Shown in pieces: positions 61,901 through 63,509 of a stretch of DNA of 64,000 nucleotides (positions are counted from its first letter, which is position 1; every line of letters begins with the position of its first letter). The notes under the pieces were generated by a model, which made no database searches, was not told the origin of the DNA, and saw only the letters and a program-made list of their open reading frames with translations. This DNA is from Babylonia areolata (lineage: Eukaryota > Mollusca > Gastropoda > Neogastropoda > Buccinidae): NCBI RefSeq assembly GCF_041734735.1, contig NC_134882.1, positions 23,856,664-23,920,663 of the forward strand, written 5' to 3'. Position numbers and translations under genes: made by a program.

Positions 61901-63509
61901 ACTTCTTTTGCTAAGCATGGAATTTTTATTTATTTTGCAAACGTTTTGGTGCTGTTAGTAAAAAGGGAAATTACTATGTAATTAATGCTAGTGGACTTAA
62001 TTTATCACAAGTGAGTCTTGAAGGCCTTGCCTCTCTTGTTTTACTCATTCTTACTTGTTGAAGGGGGAAGAGGCCCCTCGATGTATTCCCTGTGATGAGC
62101 CTCTCACCGTGAAACACGTGCTCCTTGACTGTTGGGATCTGCATGACATTAGACACAGACATTACACTACGGTTTCTTTGAAGACTTTGTTTCGTGATGT
62201 CCCTCCGTGGGCGCTGATGGACTTCTTAAAAGAAGTGAACATTTTTAACCAGATTTGAAGGTTTTAAACTATGGAATTTTTTTTTTTTTAAACTTTGGAG
62301 TGGAAAGTTTGAAGTGGTGACTCGTTTTAATTGTTTTTTTTTTATCCTTGTAGTAGTTATTAACACGGCGATAGCCTTGAGATGGCCTTAGTGGTCGGCG
62401 AGGCTCTAAGCACCATAATTTCATTTCATTTCATGCGTGTTATGTACATATGTACATTAAAATGCATGTATGCATTGTGTGTGTATGTGTGTGTTTAGTT
62501 CTTTAGTCACATTTTGGTGTGTGAAAATAACATTTATGTAATGTAAACAAAAGTGTTTTTGTAAAGCAACTAGAGCAGATTTCTGGATAGTGTGTTATAT
62601 AAGTATCCATTATTATTATTCTTAAGACACTCTCCACTATAACCAAATTCAAGCCCAGATAGTCAGGACAGCAGTTACCTTCTCTCCTGTCAGTCGAAAA
62701 CAACTATCATCAGGGTGAAATTTATTCAAAGTGAGAGTTACTTACAAGGTAGTTTTCAGTACAAATGTAAGAAGAAAGATGATGTGTGTGTTGCAGATGG
62801 GACACTGTACCCTCCATTCGTGGACAAGTCCCAGGCTCTCTACCTCTTCTCTTCAGACCTCTGCAGGTACGTGGGTACATCTCTGAGCAGTTTGTCTGCT
62901 GTATGGGTGGGAGTTTTATACTGATTTCCTTATTGACACTTTGGCAATTATTTTTTTTCTTTTTGATTTTTAAGAAAAATTATTTTTTCCCTTTATTTTA
63001 ATGTTTTGGTATAACGACAACTACAGTGACAAGAAAAAGAAAGTACCGATGACTGAAAGTTTATTTATTCATTATAGTCTGTTCATCTAAGTTGATGATC
63101 TTAGACTGAAATGATTGAAAGTTTTGCTGAGTGTTTCACATCATTGGCAGAAGTGTATTTCTCAACTTGTTTGTTTTGTCCTTTTTTTTTTTTTATTTAT
63201 CTATTTTTGTTATGAGAGAATGGTGACTGGTTGTGTTAGAAGTGTATCTCTCCAATTTTTTTTTGTCTTTCTCTCTCTCTTCTTTTTTTGTTGTTGTTTG
63301 TTTGTTTCTGAAGTGAGTAGTGATGTGTAGGTCTTTGGAAATCCAGTATTCCAAGGAGTATGGACTGAAAGGAATCGACGTGTATCGCTTCATAGTGCCC
63401 CCCATGACCTTTGCCAATGTGTCGGTCAACCCAGACAACGAAGGCTTCTGCACACCCTCTACCAACTGTCTGCCTGCTGGTCTGCTTAATGCTAGCGTCT
63501 GCAGGGATG
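1040..63509 (+). CDS. LIMP-2/SCARB2-like CD36-family receptor, 8 exons visible, 3' end outside window
   Basis: CD36/SR-B proteins are two-pass glycoproteins with a large lumenal or extracellular domain; LIMP-2 sits in lysosomal membranes and carries beta-glucocerebrosidase. The eight exons total 1039 nt (346 codons plus one base) and every junction keeps phase (0,2,0,0,2,1,2,1). From memory of human LIMP-2, the predicted protein is collinear with it: a short Cys-rich cytoplasmic start, membrane segment near residues 14-32, GPYTYR, a helical bundle with MWGYED, FGLFYQKNG, WNGNTSLSFW, then the four cysteines of the LIMP-2 disulfide loop (SDLC, EGFC, TNC, ASVC). At least eight N-glycosylation sequons fit a lysosomal or surface ectodomain. 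About 130-150 residues, including the second membrane segment, remain downstream. Exact paralogue (SCARB1, SCARB2 or CD36) is inferred, with LIMP-2 favoured by the cysteine spacing. All introns use GT-AG ends. Confidence 0.93.
1416..1745 (-). mobile_element. RTE-like LINE, 3' terminal fragment
   Basis: On the minus strand the sequence reads a degraded reverse-transcriptase C-terminus with [15 protein letters not shown] and [13 protein letters not shown], then a stop and a TGAATGA-type tail near 1416. These short motifs are typical of the end of RTE/BovB-class LINE proteins. A stop interrupts the frame between PRNSWR and DTEAEL, and no upstream domain is present, so this is a 5'-truncated dead copy. 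Confidence 0.6.
1845..1925 (-). repeat. SINE-A fragment (3' part)
   Basis: On the minus strand this has GGAGTATGGCTGCCTACATG followed by the GGGAGTTGCAGCCC motif. It matches the interior of the elements at 37577-37874 and 48026-48372. It belongs to a dispersed tRNA-type SINE family that I recall from gastropod sequences. Confidence 0.6.
2212..2392 (+). repeat. SINE-A, tRNA-related head and body
   Basis: Has an A-box-like GAGTGGTTAAAG followed by TTGGACTTCCAGTCTGAGGG and a degenerate B box, then the body with GGTGGGTAAAGGGTGGAGAT. It is cut off at ACTCACGTTAAA, where SINE-B begins. It complements the fragments at 1845-1925 and 37577-37874, which carry the other end of the same family. Confidence 0.65.
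2393..2785 (+). repeat. SINE-B, tRNA head, central domain and tail
   Basis: Begins with a tRNA-like head (B box GGTTTGAATCC at 2444-2454). It then has a central domain with GATGAGACGATAAACC and GTGTGCAGC, and a tail module around GTGTAGCGTATATGGATTTG ending GAGAAATTGAAATTGAAG. The central domain is shared with SINE-C (10285-10672) and the tail module with the insert at 25247-26427, so the family is modular. Confidence 0.75.
3340..3610 (+). repeat. Imperfect minisatellite, about 70-80 bp unit
   Basis: About three diverged units, each with a segment like CATTGTAAAGAACTGTTTTG and GATTCTTGTATGGGATAG. The unit length drifts between roughly 69 and 79 bp. No coding potential is seen. Confidence 0.5.
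3670..7795 (+). mobile_element. LINE-A: near full-length non-LTR retrotransposon, degraded
   Basis: The leader (about 3670-4490) is followed by an APE endonuclease (HWNVRM at about 4580, [22 protein letters not shown] at about 5020, [17 protein letters not shown]). Next comes a reverse transcriptase ([18 protein letters not shown] at about 6050, [11 protein letters not shown] at about 6440, [13 protein letters not shown] at about 6615, FADDCAL at about 6805) and a C-terminal C2H2 finger, [20 protein letters not shown], near 7670-7730. The frame is broken six times: frameshifts near 4935, 5155 and 7120 and stops at about 5750, 6167 and 6836. It is therefore dead but only lightly eroded. Clade not assigned (RTE- or CR1-like); target duplication not resolved. 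Confidence 0.85.
7796..8792. other. Low-complexity intronic stretch
   Basis: No gene is supported. It contains purine-rich GAAAAAG/GGGGGAG stretches, a (GT)n run near 8254-8284, a GACA-rich run near 8435-8475 and a poly-A tract near 8560-8590. One isolated copy of the repeat at 9592-9792 (GTGTAATTTTACCATGCTTT) lies near 8352-8372. Confidence 0.5.
8793..9394 (-). mobile_element. piggyBac-like derivative PB-A
   Basis: It is 602 bp long, bounded by TTAA on both sides (8793-8796, 9391-9394), with terminal inverted repeats CTCACTCCGGACGA and CTCATTCCGGACGA. On the minus strand it keeps a piece of an acidic transposase N-terminus, [15 protein letters not shown]-like, followed by a stop. The rest of the transposase is gone, so it would need a helper. 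It belongs to the same family as PB-B and PB-C but lies in the opposite orientation. piggyBac transposases insert at and duplicate TTAA. Confidence 0.88.
9453..9538. repeat. Compound microsatellite (TA)n(TG)n
   Basis: A run of alternating TA of about 36 bases passes into about 45 bases of TG. Confidence 0.9.
9592..9792 (+). repeat. Short tandem array, about 66-68 bp unit, 3 copies
   Basis: Three units, each with GTGGGTGTAATTTCGCCATG, TTTGTGTTTACTGC-like and TTGAAATT segments. A lone fourth copy lies about 1.2 kb upstream near 8335-8390. No coding potential. Confidence 0.65.
10285..10672 (-). repeat. SINE-C, full-length tRNA-derived SINE
   Basis: Read on the minus strand. The A box TGGCCTAGAGG is complementary to 10642-10652 and the B box GGTTCGAATCA to 10591-10601. 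It then has the central domain with GAGACGATAAACCGAGGTCC and GTGTGCAGCATGC, and a tail ending near AATCTGATGTGATAAAAA. The polymerase III boxes are intact in sequence. Copies without the tRNA head lie at 18510-18795 and 39590-39870. Confidence 0.8.
10673..11079. other. Intronic stretch without recognised features
   Basis: AT-rich and pyrimidine-rich sequence between SINE-C and LINE-B. Nothing recognised; an open frame beginning at 10859 lacks motifs and runs into LINE-B. Confidence 0.4.
11080..13372 (+). mobile_element. LINE-B: L2/CR1-like LINE, 5'-truncated and degraded
   Basis: The reverse transcriptase region is recognisable in pieces: [11 protein letters not shown] near 11235, [13 protein letters not shown] near 11290, [16 protein letters not shown] near 11730, [20 protein letters not shown] near 11945, a GIPQGSVLG-like motif near 12120, ADDTQL near 12220, then [10 protein letters not shown]-like and [16 protein letters not shown] motifs. 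The 3' end carries a tail like GTAAAGCGCTTTGTGCAATG, AGGAAAGCACTTATAAATG and then TTATTATT repeats, typical of L2-class LINEs. Several stops and frameshifts are present. SINE-D is inserted at 11346-11565. Confidence 0.8.
11346..11565 (+). repeat. SINE-D, tRNA-derived SINE inserted in LINE-B
   Basis: The A box TGGCAAAGTGG is at 11356-11366 and the B box GGTTCGAATCC at 11400-11410, in a tRNA-like head. The body contains GTGGGTTTTTCGGCCCATG, GTCGAGTGTCATCCACTTCA and ends near CTGACCAACACTGCAAG. LINE-B protein sequence resumes directly after it. It has a different body from SINE-A, B and C. Confidence 0.8.
13540..15080 (+). mobile_element. LINE-C: L1/Tx1-like LINE, endonuclease part only
   Basis: The open frame from about 13789 encodes [20 protein letters not shown] and AKGGAVLL. 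After an inserted element it continues with [62 protein letters not shown] and TDHSMTLT near 15050. These are the steps of an APE endonuclease of the L1/Tx1 type. No reverse transcriptase follows, so the copy lacks its 3' part, and a stop plus frameshifts occur after 14955. A separate 600-bp element (14052-14654) interrupts it. Confidence 0.75.
14052..14654 (-). mobile_element. Inverted-repeat element (MITE-like) copy 1
   Basis: One end carries GGCCTTCAAGACTCACTTGTG; the other carries GACTCACTTTGTTTACAC. The interior is AT-rich with a (CA)n run at about 14570-14607. The same element, reversed, forms the two halves of 57982-62041. No transposase is encoded; it is flanked by A-rich sequence of LINE-C. 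The superfamily is not assigned. Confidence 0.7.
15081..15629. other. Intronic stretch without recognised features
   Basis: AT-rich sequence between LINE-C and PB-F. Short open frames here show no motif, and no repeat family seen elsewhere in the window is recognised. Confidence 0.4.
15630..16362 (+). mobile_element. piggyBac-like derivative PB-F
   Basis: It is 733 bp long, bounded by TTAA (15630-15633 and 16359-16362), with matching ends TTAACTCATTCAACCCTG and, inverted, TTAACCCTTTCAGCCCTT. It encodes an acidic start, [17 protein letters not shown], then a stop, and a remnant with [18 protein letters not shown] near its right end. The combination of TTAA ends and acidic N-terminal remnant suggests an internally deleted piggyBac of a different family from PB-A. 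Confidence 0.75.
16424..17071 (+). mobile_element. piggyBac-like derivative PB-B
   Basis: It is 648 bp long with TTAA at 16424-16427 and 17068-17071. The right end CTGGAGTGAGTTAA matches PB-A inverted. It encodes [20 protein letters not shown] followed by a stop, the start of an acidic piggyBac transposase. Relative to PB-A the left end carries an extra, diverged copy of the first 45 or so bases. Its right TTAA is also the left TTAA of PB-C. Confidence 0.88.
17068..17725 (+). mobile_element. piggyBac-like derivative PB-C
   Basis: It is 658 bp long with TTAA at 17068-17071 and 17722-17725, in the same orientation as PB-B and very similar along its length. It encodes [20 protein letters not shown] then a stop. 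It abuts PB-B with a single shared TTAA, as expected if one copy landed in the terminal TTAA of the other. Confidence 0.88.
17726..18312. other. End of intron 1, no recognised features
   Basis: Unremarkable AT-rich sequence ending in the exon 2 acceptor TTTCAG. No gene or repeat is recognised. Confidence 0.45.
18313..18473 (+). CDS. Receptor exon 2: start of the ectodomain to GPYTYR
   Basis: Encodes [40 protein letters not shown] and [13 protein letters not shown], plus two bases of an Arg codon. The W-x-x-P-P-x-P-I-Y and GPYTYR motifs are hallmarks of the CD36 family. The acceptor is TTTCAG and phase 0 matches exon 1. The donor CAG|GTGAGTG is the founding copy of the 36-bp minisatellite that fills intron 2. 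Confidence 0.95.
18510..18795 (-). repeat. SINE-C fragment without tRNA head
   Basis: On the minus strand it contains the GAGACGATAAAC domain, CCCACAGCAACAAAAGGG and the AAATCCATTTTGATAGG stretch, ending in an (ATACA)n tail near 18510. The head is missing. It sits inside the minisatellite of intron 2. Confidence 0.7.
18863..19957 (+). mobile_element. piggyBac-like derivative PB-D
   Basis: It is 1095 bp long with TTAA at 18863-18866 and 19954-19957 and inverted ends CCCCTAGGCTGCC and CCCTTTCGCTGCC. Near the left end there are two copies of TGACGAGATAACTCGTCA-like palindromes, likely subterminal binding sites. It encodes an acidic stretch, [20 protein letters not shown], typical of piggyBac N-termini, then a stop; the catalytic part is absent. 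It is inserted in the 36-bp minisatellite, whose units resume right after it. Confidence 0.8.
20628..20772 (+). CDS. Receptor exon 3: glycosylated beta-strand region
   Basis: Completes the split Arg codon, then encodes [48 protein letters not shown]. Four sequons (NIT, NTT, NAS, NFT) occur within 48 residues. A poly-T tract precedes the TCCAG acceptor. It ends in phase 0 at GTGAGT. Confidence 0.95.
21640..23742 (+). pseudogene. LINE-D1 endonuclease and reverse transcriptase, broken
   Basis: Endonuclease pieces include [11 protein letters not shown] near 21640, [37 protein letters not shown] and [12 protein letters not shown] near 22017. The RT region has [33 protein letters not shown] near 23050, [17 protein letters not shown] near 23230 and [14 protein letters not shown] near 23525. 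Frames change near 22010, 22460 and 23120, and box A of the RT is deleted near 23335. Coding stops where PB1 is inserted. Confidence 0.8.
23743..26968 (+). mobile_element. piggyBac-like derivative PB1, inserted in LINE-D1
   Basis: TTAA at 23743-23746 and 26965-26968. The sister LINE-D2 has GTCAAGGAAGCC uninterrupted at about 56796, so the empty site is visible. The ends are CCTCTTGACTGCGCTG and, inverted, CCCCTTCACTGCTAGTACG. Subterminal palindromes TTGACGTACGGCGTACGTCA occur twice near 23763-23825. Transposase remnants: [20 protein letters not shown] and [16 protein letters not shown] near 24910-25015, then [20 protein letters not shown] and [17 protein letters not shown] to 26550. The catalytic core is largely missing. 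A 1.18-kb insert (25247-26427) splits the zinc domain. Confidence 0.88.
25247..26427 (-). mobile_element. SINE-tailed 1.18-kb retroposed insert in PB1
   Basis: Flanked by a perfect 10-bp duplication, TCTCTGCTGG at 25237-25246 and 26428-26437. PB2 shows the unoccupied site (34035-34056). On the minus strand the insert's 3' end is the SINE-B tail module (25247-25375) ending in TACTGATACTGATACTGAT. Upstream of it lie (TAA)n, (CA)n and (AT)n arrays and then about 280 bp of unique sequence (26145-26427) of unknown origin. No recognisable protein is encoded. Confidence 0.75.
26969..28451 (+). pseudogene. LINE-D1 RT end, RNase H and zinc region (long open frame)
   Basis: Resumes directly after PB1 with [19 protein letters not shown], then [12 protein letters not shown]-like RT thumb sequence. 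RNase H follows with [17 protein letters not shown] near 27655, [27 protein letters not shown] near 27835 and [19 protein letters not shown] near 27955, keeping the D-E-D-D pattern. It ends with [20 protein letters not shown], a C-C-H-C-type motif. The frame stays open for about 490 codons to the stop at 28451. RNase H places the element in the I-group of LINEs. Confidence 0.85.
28556..28743 (-). repeat. 3' LTR of the Ty3/gypsy element
   Basis: 188-bp direct repeat of 33258-33445. On the minus strand it starts TGTGCCGGGCGG and ends CGCCACA. A polypurine tract (GGGGGGGAGA in element sense) lies directly before it. Confidence 0.92.
28947..31832 (-). CDS. LTR element pol: reverse transcriptase, RNase H, integrase
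   Basis: Open frame of 961 codons in a retroelement fossil. RT motifs include [32 protein letters not shown] and CYFDDILVF. RNase H has [19 protein letters not shown]. The integrase has an H-H-C-C finger region ([28 protein letters not shown]) and the core motif GTDICE ... SDNGRQF ... NGEAERAV. The Pro-, Ser- and Gln-rich C-terminal tail is lineage specific. Domain order RT-RH-IN identifies Ty3/gypsy. Confidence 0.9.
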   Translation of the reverse strand: MLDGPPVRCQPVKIALKEGAQPYSISVARRVPIPLLEKVKTELDLMEKLGIIEEITTPTDWCAPMVPVQKKSGQIRICTDFKKLNEAVKRERYILPTLDDLLHKLSGTKIFSKLDATSGFWQLPLDEETAKLTTFITPNGRYFYKRLPFGISSAPEIFQRTVEEILKGMDYVLCYFDDILVFSGDANSHEKHLDDVLKKLHSHHLKLKKEKSQLRQTEIEFLGHIISGDGVKPDPGKVEALMNMPDPKNVTELQRLLGLVNFLGRYVPDLSSTLKPVTQLLEKDTAWSWEAPQRKALDKVKTVLTSAPVLAFFDLTKPTTVSSDASSYGIGGVLLQEHDGFQKPVAYCSRTLTNAERSYAQIEKECLAAVWSCEKFSRYLVGLESFKLQTDHKPLVPLINTKDLQDTPLHCQRLLMRMMKFNPRAFYAPGKDLVVADTLSRSPLSHASQKEDFQEVRQDIEAHVDFVRSTWPATDKHLAEIAAETSRNRVLSAAVQYTVAGWPAYQSDVGPELQELYSVRNELSVHNGLLIKASRIVIPTSMRAEILDRIHAGHLGIQKCRERANSSVWWPGLSREIADKVQKCTYCEQRQPSQKHEPLQPTPLPDCPFQMVGTDICEVKGQHYLVLIDYFSRYIEIAHLPNMTTDTVICRLKNVFAHHGIPETLMSDNGRQFTSVEFQKFADKWNFTHCTSSPYFPISNGEAERAVQTAKRILDQEDPFEALLSYRATPTGPTGASPTELVMGRRLRTTLPTLQSSLEPQLYDKNVIQQNDAKAKFNNKKNFDRHHGAVYLPELQPGDHVLQKLDHESRWSNPARVVSQVAPRSYLVETPVGTQYRRNRKHLRLSHSLPASSFTQNATCPTLPQVSGPQIPGPGPKVPVEVSLRVQGHPEVKAQTCPPDPVPPATPVAHSKMPPSQARSPAASQPSPMPSQASPSPEMSPVPVQTTRSGRAVVLPARYRH
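31904..33112 (-). CDS. LTR element gag and protease region
   Basis: Open frame of 402 codons in a retroelement fossil. It contains a gag core ([17 protein letters not shown] near its start) and two zinc knuckles of the CCHC type ([15 protein letters not shown] and [14 protein letters not shown]). It also contains an aspartic protease signature, [13 protein letters not shown]. Gag packages element RNA; protease matures it. The pol frame follows downstream on the same strand. Confidence 0.88.
   Translation of the reverse strand: MSRNRLKIMSFKPPSNFDFTSPEQWPTWRQRFMRYYTCAELSKKSFDVQVSSLIYSMGSEAEKIYSTFTIHTNHRAGQDPPDPPNTTFDDVVKMFDNYFTPKRNIIHECTVFHKRTQLPGENVETYIRALYDLAEHADFPDKESMIRDRMVVGLSDRELSEKLQLQADLTLKDVTQLARQHELVKQQLTSQRPSSVDAVRGQHGHCRGGYQRGAQGTDSHSATPRGQHHNLRGRRSSRGEGRGGKCNRCGRDAHYKETDCPAKGKECRHCGKLNHFAIVCRSKAKEADVVEDLTDTENNYEQCTFFLGAVDSNIPAWYAQLDVCGTPCKFKIDTGADISVMSHSQYKKLHLAPPLTPTRAVLKSPGGVLKTAGQFKTEVKLHGTNDAMSLQVVVVDGDMDIS
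33258..33445 (-). repeat. 5' LTR of the Ty3/gypsy element
   Basis: 188-bp LTR, nearly identical to the 3' LTR. In element sense it is followed at once by TGGTGGCAGCGGTGAC, a plausible tRNA primer site. The matching tRNA was not identified. Confidence 0.92.
35421..37576. other. Intron 3 stretch with simple repeats, no gene
   Basis: (CA)n runs near 36170-36215, 36530-36560, 36630-36670 and 37110-37160. A short AATCCGG repeat lies near 36255-36280, and at 36430-36475 is a second copy of the 45-base block seen at 301-350. No coding region is supported. Confidence 0.5.
37577..37874 (+). repeat. SINE-A, 3' two thirds
   Basis: Begins CACGTTAAAGATCCTGTAAT and continues with GGTGGGTTACGGAAACAAG, GGAGTATGGCTGCCAACATG, then AAGCGCTTAGAGCTTGGTCT and ends in ATCAATCAATC. 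The tRNA head is missing; it fits onto the copy at 2212-2392. A further short piece of the same family lies near 38858-38915. Confidence 0.7.
38278..38541 (+). repeat. 52-bp minisatellite, about five copies
   Basis: The unit is GGTACCATGCCAGCATAATC then AGGAATGAGATTCAG and AAAATGACTTCTCTGAA; each unit starts with a GGTACC site. The copies differ by a few bases. It is followed by unrelated G-rich sequence. Confidence 0.85.
39590..39870 (-). repeat. SINE-C fragment without tRNA head
   Basis: Same organisation as 18510-18795: AAATTCTGTAGAAAA and CATAGTAACAAAAGTG stretches, and the central domain near 39850, on the minus strand. The tRNA head is missing. Confidence 0.65.
40136..40348 (+). CDS. 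Receptor exon 4: helical bundle and WGYED motif
   Basis: Encodes 71 residues including [20 protein letters not shown] and ending DDKFGLFYQ. This corresponds to the apical helical bundle, which binds beta-glucocerebrosidase in mammalian LIMP-2 (family knowledge; not shown for this protein). The exon is flanked by TGCAG and GTAAAT and is in phase 0 at both ends. It follows a 19-kb intron packed with nested transposons. Confidence 0.95.
40370..40545. repeat. (GT)n microsatellite in intron 4
   Basis: Several GT runs just downstream of the exon 4 donor, ending where the DIRS-type element begins. Open frames through it encode only Cys-Val repeats. Confidence 0.9.
43000..44700 (+). pseudogene. DIRS-type reverse transcriptase and RNase H region
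   Basis: Fossil coding region. Recognisable segments are [58 protein letters not shown] and [16 protein letters not shown], ending with [11 protein letters not shown]. The RNase H is of the DIRS/Ngaro type. The frame is not continuous. Confidence 0.82.
44740..45786 (+). pseudogene. DIRS-type tyrosine recombinase region
   Basis: Fossil of the enzyme that integrates a circular intermediate in DIRS elements. The N-terminal SAM-like part shows [20 protein letters not shown] and [19 protein letters not shown]. The catalytic part shows [14 protein letters not shown] (Arg box), [15 protein letters not shown] (H-x-x-R box) and [12 protein letters not shown] (Tyr). Not continuous in one frame. Confidence 0.85.
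46458..46625 (+). pseudogene. Small DIRS-like reverse transcriptase fragment
   Basis: Short retroelement fossil with [22 protein letters not shown] and NCLPNGLAV segments, resembling the RT palm of DIRS/Ngaro elements. It is separate from and more diverged than the element at 40546-46182. No termini seen. Confidence 0.5.
46626..47561. other. End of intron 4, no recognised genes
   Basis: Contains a (GT)n run near 46885-46910 and a stretch (47215-47400) with weak internal repeats of CCTGGGTG/GTGTCTG type. No coding region or known repeat is supported. Confidence 0.4.
47562..47656 (+). CDS. Receptor exon 5: [11 protein letters not shown] strand region
   Basis: Encodes [32 protein letters not shown] with the last codon split after two bases. 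It aligns with the KNGTNDGDYVF and EWNGKT stretches of LIMP-2. The acceptor is TTTGCAG and the donor GTAATT. Confidence 0.93.
47863..47912 (+). CDS. Receptor exon 6: 50-nt micro-exon
   Basis: Small exon between TTTCAG and GTACAA. Joined in phase it completes Thr and encodes [16 protein letters not shown] plus the first base of an Asp codon. This bridges exon 5 (WNGNT) to exon 7 (DGTLYPPF) exactly where LIMP-2 has SLDWW...MINGT-DG. The Cys found before MING in mammalian relatives is Ala here. Both phases fit, so the exon is well supported despite its size; it is too short to stand out as an open frame. Confidence 0.88.
48026..48372 (-). repeat. SINE-A, long copy without head
   Basis: Minus-strand copy of the element at 37577-37874, from GTTAAAGATCCTGTAATCC (complement of about 48340-48358) to the AAGCGCTTTACA/CTATATAAATATCCATATC tail near 48036. 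It lies 110 bp downstream of exon 6. Confidence 0.7.
48545..49675 (+). mobile_element. piggyBac-like derivative PB-E
   Basis: The left end TTAACTGCGTGAAAGG starts at 48545. The open frame 48633-49010 encodes an acidic transposase N-terminus ([20 protein letters not shown]) ending in [13 protein letters not shown], the entry to the piggyBac core. After a gap without the DDD catalytic core, 49426-49665 encodes the C-terminal part: [20 protein letters not shown], then [28 protein letters not shown] and a stop, with the family's Cys-rich zinc domain. It is an internally deleted transposon or short transposase-derived gene. The right terminal repeat was not found. Confidence 0.75.
49676..51397. 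other. Intron 6 stretch, mostly unrecognised
   Basis: AT-rich with a 29-base poly-T tract near 50821-50849. Apart from the LINE scrap at 50401-50643, no gene is supported. Confidence 0.4.
50401..50643 (-). mobile_element. CR1/L2-like LINE scrap
   Basis: Minus-strand frame with [20 protein letters not shown] and [18 protein letters not shown], the region after the reverse transcriptase in L2/CR1 LINEs. About 80 codons are open; no other domain remains. Confidence 0.7.
51398..52300 (+). mobile_element. LINE-F: CR1/L2-like reverse transcriptase fragment
   Basis: The frame 51398-51778 encodes [35 protein letters not shown] and a FVDDTQFY catalytic box. Frameshifted continuation: [31 protein letters not shown] and NKLPDNLRH-like sequence to about 52200. 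It is 5'-truncated and at least two breaks are present. The end of the copy lies just upstream of LINE-D2. Confidence 0.78.
53373..54494 (+). CDS. LINE-D2 ORF1: gag-like protein with CCHC zinc knuckles
   Basis: Open frame of 373 codons. The N-terminal half (residues about 20-140) looks like the RNA-binding fold of I/Jockey gag proteins ([31 protein letters not shown]). Residues about 150-215 hold three zinc knuckles starting [27 protein letters not shown] and [15 protein letters not shown]. The tail is Pro/Arg rich. It binds the element RNA in relatives. It is intact here but missing from LINE-D1. EN/RT coding begins about 100 bases downstream with [12 protein letters not shown]. Confidence 0.85.
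   Translation: MMEGADDDKPLSALSPFAIQKGFQCLAGSLKSIKRLRSGAFLVETESKRQTQLLLKATTFVDRAVRVSPHKGLNCSKGVIRCPELRGVSEAEIKSELSSQGVTDVYRVTVKKGSDRVPTNTIFLTFCCPNVPKDIRVGYLMVNVSLYVPSPLRCFKCQKFGHVRDRCKEEEACGTCSKAAHQGECVSPACCANCGGGHLSSSKDCPAWRKEKEIQKVKTEKKISFFEARKQVEAALPKASYASVVRPRMVDVAVQTTSTGTQTDDVPTLLEPLALGGGAVSTPSHPVRRSSGAAGWERKASGGGTLSASRPPQPRPPSPRLSSAWPSGWREWPETPRTSKTQGGEGCGLGGIGKSRGGGYSGLVGIGKIKFQK
54597..57983 (+). pseudogene. LINE-D2 ORF2: endonuclease, RT and RNase H, broken
   Basis: Endonuclease: [107 protein letters not shown] near 56315 (catalytic Asp kept), [14 protein letters not shown] near 56580. RNase [48 protein letters not shown]. The stop near 54855 replaces a Gln seen in LINE-D1; further stops and small deletions are listed with the parent element. 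Confidence 0.85.
58039..61438 (+). pseudogene. LINE-E endonuclease/reverse transcriptase ORF2
   Basis: Frame 58039-60669 (876 codons) has the endonuclease part [56 protein letters not shown] and SDVHSPLV. The RT follows with [14 protein letters not shown] near 59545, [20 protein letters not shown] near 59725, [19 protein letters not shown] near 59935, [20 protein letters not shown] near 60110 and [15 protein letters not shown] near 60265. After the 1-bp shift near 60630, frame 60626-61438 continues with [20 protein letters not shown] and a C-terminal zinc motif, [20 protein letters not shown]. The catalytic residues of RT are present. Confidence 0.85.
58047..61600 (+). mobile_element. LINE-E: young-looking LINE inserted in the inverted-repeat element
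   Basis: Inserted in the GT-rich stretch of the MITE-like element with a probable duplication TGTCTGTGTGT (near 58032-58042 and 61602-61612). The 3' end carries repeated TTGAAAC units. The 5' end cuts into the endonuclease, whose first strand (WNVNGL type) is missing, so the copy is 5'-truncated. The interior is almost fully open apart from one 1-bp frameshift near 60630. The clade was not assigned. Confidence 0.82.
62445..62796. other. End of intron 6, no gene
   Basis: Short AT-rich stretch with an L2-like tail fragment (TGTGTTATATAAGTATCCAT then TTATTATTATT near 62590-62620). It ends in the exon 7 acceptor TTGCAG. Confidence 0.45.
62797..62866 (+). CDS. Receptor exon 7: YPPFVDKSQ to SSDLC
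   Basis: Finishes the split Asp, then encodes [22 protein letters not shown] and two bases of Arg. It is a strong CD36-family match; the Cys corresponds to the first disulfide Cys of the lumenal loop in LIMP-2. The acceptor is TTGCAG and the donor GTACGT. Confidence 0.95.
62867..63330. other. Intron 7 of the receptor gene
   Basis: 464-bp AT-rich intron with several poly-T tracts. No mobile element is recognised; the acceptor is GTGTAG. Confidence 0.7.
63331..63509 (+). CDS. Receptor exon 8: cysteine loop
   Basis: Completes the Arg codon, then encodes [36 protein letters not shown] and [23 protein letters not shown]. It contains three cysteines of the family disulfide loop and two sequons (NVS, NAS). 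It ends with one base of the next codon at donor GTGAGA. The next exon is expected to begin a PHF-containing segment and lies outside the window. Confidence 0.95.

Larger units (their letters stand above)
57982..62041 (+). mobile_element. Inverted-repeat element (MITE-like) copy 2, split by LINE-E
   Basis: Inserted in a poly-T of LINE-D2; LINE-D1 shows the uninterrupted site (T10 near 28226-28235). It starts GACTCACTTGTG (57982-57993) and carries CACAAGTGAGTC at 62006-62017, a perfect 12-bp inverted repeat. The left end can fold on itself: GACTCACTTGTGTAAACAAA followed by GTGAGTC. The two halves (57982-58046 and 61601-62041) together match copy 1 at 14052-14654 in reverse. No transposase is encoded. 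Confidence 0.78.
52470..62431 (+). mobile_element. LINE-D2: I/Nimb-like LINE, sister of LINE-D1
   Basis: Bounded by CATGCGTGTTATG at 52457-52469 and 62432-62444 (13 bp, the first three bases possibly part of the tail) and ending in (ATTTC)n. Without its insertion it is about 5.9 kb, probably full length: a leader, gag-like ORF1 (53373-54494), endonuclease, RT, RNase H and zinc tail. Stops near 54855, 56046 and 56776, a frameshift near 55530 and small deletions near 57100, 57175 and 57565 make it inactive. An inverted-repeat element carrying LINE-E is inserted in the poly-T before the zinc tail (57982-62041); the end of ORF2 resumes at 62042 with [20 protein letters not shown]. Confidence 0.88.
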
